Below, one piece after another: positions 45,901-64,000 of a stretch of 64,000 bases of DNA (positions within the stretch are counted from its first letter, which is position 1; each line of letters begins with the position of its first letter). A program made the position numbers and the translations under genes. The notes beneath the pieces were generated by a model. The model did no database searches and was not told the DNA's origin. It saw nothing but the letters and a program-made list of their open reading frames with translations. The DNA comes from Mesostigma viride (lineage: Eukaryota; Streptophyta; Mesostigmatophyceae; Mesostigmatales; Mesostigmataceae): contig RPFO01000082.1 in the NCBI GenBank assembly GCA_009746045.1, forward strand, positions 2,697,266 through 2,761,265, given 5' to 3'.

Positions 45901-48674
45901 GCGGGCATGACGATGGGGCGGGCGACGGGGCGACGCCAGGTGGACGCGAGTGGCACGAGCATCGGTAGTGCCGGCATGGGGAACTCGCGTAGCGGAGATG
46001 ACGAGCGTGAGCAAGAGGACCTCATGACTAGCGCTCTTGTCCCATTGTCCGCCGAGACCTCCGCATTGCCTTCACTGATGGTGCCCCCTGCCTTTGGTTA
46101 TGCGTCCACAGGCCAGCTGGGCCTTGGTGGGCCCTCGGCAGGCCATCCGGGTCGAGACACTCTCGAGGGAGGTGCCTCGTCACCGCCGCGATCGCCAGCG
46201 GACAGTAACGCCCCGCTCATTTTTGTCTGCCTGCGGCGGCGCCAAGGCCTCCTTCGGCTGCGCAATATGCTCAAGGGGGAAGGACCCGACGCGGGGGGGG
46301 GAATGGACTGCGACGGCATTCGTGCCACACTCACTTATGCTGCCGCACGCAGCGTGGTGGAACGCGTGTTCCCCGAGCTGGCGGATCAGGGGGGGGCACC
46401 AGGCTACAATGAGGCTACTGCGGGGCTAGACACGGCGACCAGCGCCATCCCTCTCACTGCACATGGAGCGTGTTCAACAAGGAATGTCTATCCAGGGGAC
46501 TCCATCGTCGCGAGTTGGAAGACTTCTTCGGGTGGCGTGGGCACGGCGGGCAGTGGTCGCAGCACAGGAGGGGGACCGGCTGCATGTTTTCCGGGCCAGG
46601 TGCGCATGTGTGTCGCCAGGGAGCAGGAGGGCAAGGGGGCAGATGGCAGCACCGGCATGAGGCCGGGCAACGCGGTGGCTCCCCCCCGGTTGCCATCTGG
46701 CGGCCTGCTGCAGGTGTCATGGGTGATGTTGCGCTTCCCCCGGTCGCTGGAATTAGCCACCGTGGCCGACACACTCGAGGTGCTGCGCTGCGGGGGGTTC
46801 CAGCTGGCGGCCATGCGGCTGCTGCAGCTGTCCGAAGAGCAGGTGAGCGCGTGGCGGCAGGTGGTTTCATTTTGAGGGACCCTTGGGGGGTCACCTCGTT
46901 TCACCCTCCTTAAGCGTTTGACTACCATCGAGCCACTTCTACCCACTTCTAGCCACTTCTAGCCATTTCTAGCCATTTCTAGCCATTTCTAGCCATTGCT
47001 AGCCATTGCTAGCCATTGCTAGCCATTGCTAGCCATTGCTAGCAATTGCTAGCAATTGCTAGCAATTCTACCCCTTGCTAGCCATTTCTAGCCATTTCTA
47101 GCCATTTCTAGCCATTTCTAGCCATTTCTAGCCATTTCTAGCCATTTCCAGGCATTTCTACCCCTTGCTACCCCTTGCTAGCCCTTTCTAGCCATTTCTA
47201 GCCATTTCTAGCCATTTCTAGCACTTTCTAGCACTTTCTAGCACTTTCTAGCACTTTCTAGCACTTTCTAGCACTTTCTAGCACTTTCTAGCACTTTCTA
47301 GCACTTTCTAGCACTTTCTAGCACTTTCTAGCACTTGCCCTTGTTGGACCTAATACTGGATCGAAGGACGTGGTGGGGAGGCTGTAGCTGCTGGCTTGGC
47401 TGTTGGATCATGGTGACTTCCAGGGGGGGGAGGGGGGGAATTCTCTTTCTCAATGGCTACGCGCTTGATGTCACGAAGCATAAGCATCTGCTCTAATAGC
47501 AGGCGGCAACCTCAATGTACCAGGCTGTCTGACTGATACCAGGGGCGTCCTTGCAGGGGAGCAGGATGCGGGGTCAAGTTGGCGGAGCAGTTAGCTGGGT
47601 GCTAGTAGATCAGATCCCATGGGGGATGACAGAAGATGCTCGCAGGGATCATGGTTTATAACAGTAGACGGGGATGAAGAGAAGATGCTTGCCAGAATAA
47701 TGGTTTACTAGGATAGCGATGGCTGGTTACAATAACACTAGATAGTCCGGAGAGCCGGTGGGCCTGGCGGGGACTGGTCGCTTTCCACCGGGTATGTTGT
47801 GTGATATGTTGTGTGATATGTTGAGTACAGATGAAAGGTGAAAGGAGTACAGATGAAAGATCAGATTACTCGAACCGTTTTCATGAGCAAACAACTTTTT
47901 CGAGCAGTATCCATGCGCTGTGGAAAGCTTGGGCATGCGATGCCTTGCGGTAGCAGCCCCACGTTAGAGGGAGGGATGGACGATGGTCGCACCGGCCCCT
48001 CGGACTGCCACCCATATCCGCGCACTGATTGAGATTCTTGTCTGTCCATGTATCAACTGTGCACGTCTTGACATCAATGAGGTATTTTTGAAAGGTCCTC
48101 AATGCCAAGCTCATTTGCCTGCTCGCGCCTGGCTGAGCTGCCAGCATATGCAGCGGTCTCAACGCGTTACAGGTCACCCCAAGCGTGATGACCCAGGCTG
48201 TCCCTCCCATCAATCTGACTGCCACCATGGATGCATGTGCAGGCGAAAGACTTCCTGCGCTTGGTGGGTGCTGGCATCACCACCAGTGGTGGCAGCAAGG
48301 GAAACAACAATGCCACAAAGACGCCAGGCAACACCACCTCGTTAGGCAGCGCGTCCTTGGGAGAAGGCAGCAGTGCCAACGCGAGCTCAGCCCGTAGCAC
48401 CCCGCCCATGTCAACGGCAGGCCTTGTCTCAGGGCCGCTGCTGGTCATCGCGGTGTCAAAGGACAACGCGGTGTTCAAGTTGCAGATGCTACAGTCGCAG
48501 AGCTGGAGCGAGCCCAGTTCTGCAACGCGTCACCAGCCACCGTCCCTGGCGGCCCCTGTATATAGTGGCCATCTGTTCACCCCGAACAGCGTCGCAGATG
48601 CGTGCAAGTGTTTGGCGTACTTCTTTGATGAGCTGCACTCCGGCCCGTATGTCATAAGCCGTCAAGGATTTTAG
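28354..48674 (+). CDS. giant protein with serial NDK-like modules, 11 exons
   Basis: Predicted exons: 28354-28446, 28734-28874, 30072-31610, 32366-32420, 34560-34614, 35638-36153, 36655-36760, 37838-42835, 43730-44658, 45682-46842, 48243-48674. All are GT-AG with agreeing phases, giving about 3,341 residues. The N-terminal half is low-complexity and acidic ([27 protein letters not shown]), with a poly-Ala run and an Arg/Glu/Ala helix near 38600-38800. The C-terminal part repeats a nucleoside-diphosphate-kinase fold. The best module, at 40915-41335, has [20 protein letters not shown], then [18 protein letters not shown] and SLRAIFG. Others begin near 41810, 44480, 45810 and 46710 (the last ending [12 protein letters not shown]). 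The NxxHGSD catalytic histidine is not seen, so a structural role is more likely than kinase activity. Exon 9 needs one extra base in a G run near 44175-44190. The final exon could splice on at 48647. Confidence 0.72.
30888..30987 (+). repeat. GCT/ACC trinucleotide repeat coding poly-Ala
   Basis: In-frame GCT repeat with four GCTACC-type interruptions inside exon 3 of the NDK-like gene. It encodes Ala with Thr spacers, then about 22 Ala before EEEGAEALL. Being coding and a multiple of three, it can vary in length without breaking frame. Confidence 0.85.
31659..31752. repeat. 46-bp tandem duplication
   Basis: Two copies of a unit starting CCATCATATGACAGAAGCATC and ending ACTACTAGTATAAATA, just 50 bases after the donor of NDK-like exon 3. 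Similar CTAGTATA words recur at 36182-36260 in another intron of the same gene. Confidence 0.85.
33071..34402. repeat. compound (GGTC)n-(GGTT)n array
   Basis: About 235 bases of GGTC with one 1-base slip near 33189, a short junction GGTGGGCT at 33305-33312, then about 1.09 kb of uninterrupted GGTT. It occupies the intron between NDK-like exons 4 (ends 32420) and 5 (starts 34560). All frames on both strands are open, giving PTNQ, DRPT or VGWL proteins near 500 residues; these are artefacts. Confidence 0.95.
44171..44190 (+). other. frame break in a G run, NDK-like exon 9
   Basis: The exon reads in frame from 43730 to about 44170. It then continues coherently only one frame over, from [15 protein letters not shown] onward. 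The break lies in GTGGGGGGGGCGGGGGGGC. Exon length 929 becomes a multiple of three with one more base, which fits both flanking splice phases. A collapsed homopolymer is the simplest reading. Confidence 0.7.
44897..45094. repeat. 33-bp minisatellite, six units
   Basis: Six units of about 33 bases built on GCCGGCGTATGCATGGCAGG followed by CATGATGGAGCC, with two point variants. It lies in the intron between exons 9 and 10 of the NDK-like gene. It contains the palindrome ATGCAT in each unit. Confidence 0.9.
46937..47337. repeat. 10-bp minisatellite with ordered variant blocks
   Basis: About 40 units of a decamer. GCCATTTCTA, GCCATTGCTA, GCAATTGCTA and GCACTTTCTA occur in homogeneous blocks, the last 12 units being all GCACTTTCTA. 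It lies in the last intron of the NDK-like gene. The block order points to repeated local unit conversion or unequal crossover. Confidence 0.9.
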
Positions 48675-48722
48675 AAAGCTAGTAGTTAGCGTCAAGGATT
48701 TTAGAAAGCTAGTAGCTAGCTT
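48657..48722. repeat. 33-bp direct repeat at the NDK-like gene end
   Basis: GTCAAGGATTTTAGAAAGCT plus AGTAG is repeated twice head to tail. The first copy carries the presumed stop codon TAG at 48672-48674. Confidence 0.8.
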
Positions 48723-49314
48723 TTAAACAGTGCTGGTAGTGACCATAGCTCATCAGCTACTGTGCCGGTAAAATTGCGCTGCACTACTGGCTGTTATGAG
48801 CTTGTGCCACTGCCTTTCTATTTAGTGTAAACATGTCTATCATGCAAGGTCCACATGCAATGTCTATCATGCAAGGGCAGCATGATCTTGCTGGATGTGA
48901 ATGATCGACATTTTGTTCCAGCCAACGCTTTTATCGACTTGTCTACTTCATTGCATACATGCGCAGCCAGGCTTGCACAGCCAGGCTTGCACAGCCAGGC
49001 TTGCACAGCCAGGCTTGCACAGCTAGGCTTGCACAGCCAGGCTTGGGCTTAGACATATCTTCAAAATTACAACACTGGCCATCTTCATATGGAGGCGCGA
49101 GCACGTGTTATGGTTTTTCATCTAGAGAGAGCTATATATATTATTTGCGGCGTGCCAAATCAGAATGTATATTATTTGCATTTGCACGGTCGTACGTGTG
49201 AAGTCGATGTCTCTTTGGTGTGTTTGAAAGCAGCATGGCTAATTTTGCAAGTAAGTACTTGCGTGTCATGCGCATAGGCATGCATGCCACCCCCAAGTAA
49301 GTAAGTCAGCCACG
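48675..49314. other. convergent intergenic region
   Basis: Downstream flank of the NDK-like gene. It holds the 14-bp array at 48964-49047 and a short SINE-like remnant at 49143-49175 (TTTGCGGCGTGCCAAATCAG), the end of the repeat family at 12112-13795. Retroelement copy D starts at about 49315. No gene is seen. Confidence 0.5.
48964..49047. repeat. 14-bp minisatellite, six units
   Basis: Six units of AGCCAGGCTTGCAC with one AGCTAGG variant. Confidence 0.9.
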
Positions 49315-51307
49315 AGCCACGAGGTAGCCATGGCTGACGGCGGCGCTCATAACTTTCACGTTTGAGCACCGAATTTAGTCGTGAATATCACAATCGCTTC
49401 GTCTTTCTAAGACGCACATGCTGATATAATTTTCCGACGCTATTACGCAATATACGATGAGCAAACGCCCATCGACGCAACGCAGCCTGACGGCTGCGCT
49501 CGGCACTGAAAATACGTCTGCAGCTACGGCTGCAGCTTCGCCAGCAGGGCCGGAAGGCGGTGGTGACACTATAGTCGTGCACTGGTGGTCGCCCAGAACC
49601 CTCCCGGGCTCTCCTCGCCCTCTGCATCGCCTGACCCAAAGCGCAGTCGCCCAGGCGAACCTGGCTGGTCTGAGCGTGATTTTGACGTCGACAGGCTCTT
49701 TGCCACCTTCGACGTCAACAGGCCTGCCTTTTTCGACATGCCACCCATCAAGATACTGGAGCTCGTGTTTTACGGGTCACACGCCTCACTGCTGGCCCTG
49801 TGCCAGCAACTCCATTCCAACACCCACTTTTTTCGCAACGGAGTTGACGCGGCCGGTTTTCCCACTGCGTCTCAGACCGCGTCGACACCAACCTGGCCGG
49901 CTGGTCTCGCCCCCGCCTTCAGCTCGCAGCTCTCTTTACCCTCACTAAGCGCTCGGCCGAGGACCTTCTGCACCCCGCCCCCATTACCGAATCAACCTTC
50001 GTCCACCACCTCCACGCCGCCCTCTCACAGCACGTGACGCCCATTGCTGCAGATGTGGCGGCACTTGGCGGCACGCTGGCTGCTGAGCTCCCCACCATCC
50101 CCACCGCCACCGCCGCCCTCCTCGCCTCCACCCCCCCCCCTCCCTCCGCCTCCACCGATCGACTCCATCACCGCCCAGCTCCGCGACATCGACCAGCGTC
50201 TTAAGGACAACGCCATAGCTATCGAGGTTCTGCAGAACACCGCAGGCCTCACCGCCCAGGCGGTGAAGGACATTGCCGCCAAGCCAGCCCGGGCGGCTGG
50301 CCTGGCCGGCGATGCTCCTCCCATCACCACCTGGGCGGACATGCTTAAGCAACACACCACCTCCACCACCTCCGCCGTCGCAGCCCAGCTTCAACGGCAG
50401 ACGCTTGACCTCCGCGAGGAGGCCGAGCTCGCCAAGCGCAGCCTCAACGTCATTGTCAAGAATCTCAAGATGGAGGAAGGTGAGAATTCCGAAAAGCTTG
50501 CGCGTGCTTTTGAGAGAGAAATCCTTGATCGCATGGGCCTTACTGGTGAGATCGAGCTGGCCGCCCACCGCCTTCCCCGCGCGCGGGGTAAGGCAGGGCC
50601 GCCCCCGCTCCTTCTCACCTTAAAGACCCCGGCGGACAAAATTTCTTTTCTCAGACGCCGCAAGCGGCTCGAGAAGACTCTCTTCACCCTTGATGACGAA
50701 ATGACCCTGGCGCAGCAACAACGGCGACGGGAGCTATGGCCGACCTACCTCCAGCTCCGGCAGACCAAGGCGGGGCAGCCGGCCGGTGTACTGGAAGGGG
50801 GCGGCCATAGATCTACGTCGGCCACAAGCCCTGGCAGGCGACCCCCGCGGCCCCAGCGACTCCAGACGCCCCAGCTTAGGGGAATACAGCAGTAGTAGCA
50901 TGTAGAATAGATAGACCGTGGCCATGTACATGTACGCCTCCTAGAGGCCCTATTCCAGCTAAGCCACGCGCTTTACTTAATCATGTACATGTGTGCCTAT
51001 GATGAGCCACACTCCAGACGATGCCTAGTTTTATTTAGTAATGCTGTGCCCATGCAGAGAGCTTCTCTCTGCTGAGATGCCACGCTCTAGTTTTTGTATA
51101 GCCATGATGATCTTCCCCCTCACAGGCATGCTCCCCCCTTACCCGGGCATAGCGTGATAGACCATATGAGGGTGCGGGTGCCCTGGTGCATGCACCTAGA
51201 GCAGGGGTAGCTTACATTCCCACCCTTGCATGAAGTAGCCTAGAATGTATTAAAAGCCATATGCCCCTTCTCAGGGCTATGTGCTACATCTACTCCCAAC
51301 GGAGTGA
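49315..51307 (+). mobile_element. ORF1-only half element, copy D (near full length)
   Basis: Plus-strand element of about 2.0 kb between the convergent NDK-like and apolipoprotein-L-like genes. The 5' end GCCACGAGGTAGCC agrees with copy B. The 3' end has hairpin ACTCC-CAAC-GGAGT at 51292-51305, then GATGTTGATAATTAATTAATT. Across their shared length, copies B and D are very similar apart from small indels, so both are fairly young. There is no reverse transcriptase. Confidence 0.78.
49457..50895 (+). pseudogene. L1-ORF1p-like RNA-binding protein, copy D
   Basis: ORF1 starting MSKRPSTQRSLTAALG at 49457. The frame changes near 49585 (as in copy B) into SSPSASPDPKRSRPGEPG and PIKILELVFYGSHASLLA, again near 49860, and again in a C run near 50130-50145. 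The last frame holds DIDQRLKDNAIAIEVLQNT, the coiled LREEAELAKRSLNVIVKNL, ILDRMGLTGEIELAAHRL, and LWPTYLQLRQTKAGQP. A four-base duplication then moves the C-terminus out of the frame used in copy B (VYW...IYVG), ending at 50895. It is not translatable as one protein. Confidence 0.7.
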
Positions 51308-51410
51308 TGTTGATAATTAATTAATTATGGGCACCCAGCTGATCTTCTTGCACAATCAACGCAGTATAAACCATCAACATCCAATCCTCACGATATATGC
51401 ACGGCTTGAC

Positions 51411-51545
51411 GACGTATTAAAATTAAATTAAATTAAATTATAACATGCCTCCGTGGGGAGGTCATGTAGCACATATTTCATGATGGATGGGGTGGAGGAA
51501 GCCGCGTGATCGAACTATCCTAACTCTATCTAGAAAATCCTAACT
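51411..51545 (-). mobile_element. third-subfamily retroelement 3' end
   Basis: Antisense 3' end with an (AATTA)n tail at 51417-51441. The hairpin at 51447-51462 has stem GCCTCC/GGAGGT, 6 bp including one G-T, and loop CCAC in sense. The short GATG microsatellite and CTAACTCTATCTAGAAAATCCTA recall the fragments at 1.5, 2.0 and 3.95 kb. It abuts the stop codon of the minus-strand gene at 51549. Confidence 0.6.
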
Positions 51546-51548
51546 GCA

Positions 51549-62799
<11,251 letters not shown>

Positions 62800-63382
62800 G
62801 CTTACCTAATTCTCAAGTAACTGCTTGAAATTGCAAGGTGTCGAATCAACAGAACTGTTGCAAAGTGATGCTCGCAAAAGCTCGATCCATCACCAAAACG
62901 TAAAACGTAAAAAGCAGCGACGAAGATAATTACGTGAAAACAGGCTGAAAACTTATGGAAGAATTATCTGCGATTCATAGGTAAAAGTTCTGGAATGCAC
63001 CCAACCATGAACCAACACTCATCGGTCAGTTACCTATCAGTATCGTCGGACCATCAGGGCAATATCCTCCTTGCGCAGGTCCCCTCGCACTTTGTGGCAT
63101 GCCTCGTGTTTTCAGGTCGTCCATGGTCTACTGTAACCTCTACCTAGTTGCGCCAAAGCGCGCAAATCCAAGCAGGACACGTGGGAAGCCCCTTCTGGTT
63201 GACCACAATGCTAGCAAAGAAAGTATGCTAGCAAACATACTACGGAGTCAAGACTAGGACTACAGACCGTGTACAGACTGAGCAAATCTGATTACATAGC
63301 AGCGCTGCGGCGGTTGTGCCGTGTGGCCCAAATTTGTGGGGAGGCACGCGTGAGACTTCGGACGGCCCCTCCCCCAGTTGAA
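62800..63382. promoter_or_regulatory. shared divergent promoter region
   Basis: The 583 bases between the start codons of the minus-strand gene (62799) and the plus-strand gene (63383). No repeat or coding sequence is seen. Promoter function is inferred only from the two outward-facing starts. Confidence 0.45.
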
Positions 63383-63568
63383 ATGCCGGGGGCTTCTAGA
63401 ATGGGTGAAATGTTTGATCACGAACGCCCATGTGATACAAAGGCGGCGGACACCCTCCATGCCGCCGTCTTCTCGTGCGTGTCCGCCATCGTTTGGAGTG
63501 AGGCTGCAAGGAAGATCGAGGTTCTTTGTCCGGGATTCGACGTGGAGGCTGCTGCTTACATCTTCGCG
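63383..63568 (+). CDS. first exon of an unrecognised gene (runs off the window)
   Basis: The 62-codon ORF opens MPGASRMGEMFDHERPC and ends AAAYIFA at a clean GTACGT donor (63569), phase 0. Composition is protein-like, with helical stretches (TLHAAVFSCVSAIVWSEAARK). A later stretch near 63932-63999 reads GSFRPDERNLLSYILSAYPP in an open frame and could be a second exon, but its phase does not match directly, so another small exon or a different border would be needed. I do not recognise the family. Confidence 0.5.
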
Positions 63569-64000
63569 GTACGTCTCAGGTTTTGGTTATGCTGCTGCCC
63601 GTGTGTTTGTTGTTGTAGGTGTTGTAGCCGATGATGAGATTTCCACTCGGGCCAGTTTCTCATAACATTCGCAGTGCCCAAACTCTAGAGCTTTCGCCGT
63701 TGCGGGCTTGAGAGCTCCGTGAGGGGAAAAAACCTTCTTTGGATGTCTGAGGCTACATATGTGTACTGTGATGATTGTTGGCGTGGGTGATGACACCGCT
63801 TTTCGGATTCCCTCTGATGCTCTGCGGTGAGGTAATTAATGCCCTGACACGTCGTATGTTATCGGCTTGTTGAGTTTAATGTCACACATGTGCCGTGATG
63901 ACTGAAAGCTTACATTCTGACACCTCTTGTAGGAGGGTCGTTCAGACCCGATGAACGGAACTTGCTTTCCTATATCCTGAGCGCATACCCGCCCCGTTGG

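Overview
This window is nuclear DNA from an intron-rich, GC-rich eukaryote. All introns I could place use GT-AG borders, no prokaryotic operon structure is visible, and micro- and minisatellites are very abundant. A bacterioferritin-comigratory-type peroxiredoxin (PrxQ-like) at the left edge would suit an alga, but I do not assign a lineage.

Five host genes alternate in direction. (1) The 3' end of a PrxQ-like peroxiredoxin, plus strand (66-1076). (2) A complete 14-exon MINDY-4-type deubiquitinase, minus strand (27463 to 14265), running from a LisH-like N-terminus to the C-terminal catalytic core. (3) A giant 11-exon gene, plus strand (28354-48674), encoding about 3,340 residues: a disordered N-terminal half followed by a chain of diverged nucleoside-diphosphate-kinase (NDK)-like modules. 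(4) A helical protein with a central glycine-rich membrane hairpin resembling apolipoprotein L, minus strand (62799 to about 51549). (5) The first exon of an unrecognised gene, plus strand, from 63383. Genes 2/3 and 4/5 are divergent pairs with 0.6-0.9 kb between their starts. Genes 1/2 and 3/4 are convergent.

The convergent gap at 1.1-13.8 kb is a nest of retroelements, and the gap at 49.3-51.5 kb holds another copy. The components are: a 5'-truncated non-LTR retrotransposon with a C-terminal PD-(D/E)XK (restriction-like) endonuclease; several elements of about 2 kb carrying only an L1-ORF1p-like RNA-binding ORF; antisense 3'-end fragments; and a tRNA-related SINE-like unit. The half elements and the reverse-transcriptase (RT) element end in the same small hairpin, and subfamilies carry paired stem changes. 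This looks like an autonomous/non-autonomous partnership driven by a shared 3' signal. A 1.4-kb (GATG)n array is the expanded form of a 2-3-unit microsatellite that sits at the same place in sibling copies.

Most long introns hold their own tandem array: (GGGAT)n, 51-bp, 12-bp, 10-bp, 33-bp and 14-bp minisatellites, (GGTC)n-(GGTT)n, (GA)n, and a 1.9-kb almost pure pyrimidine tract. These arrays produce many long artificial ORFs. Several frame breaks fall in C or G homopolymers and may be sequencing errors.
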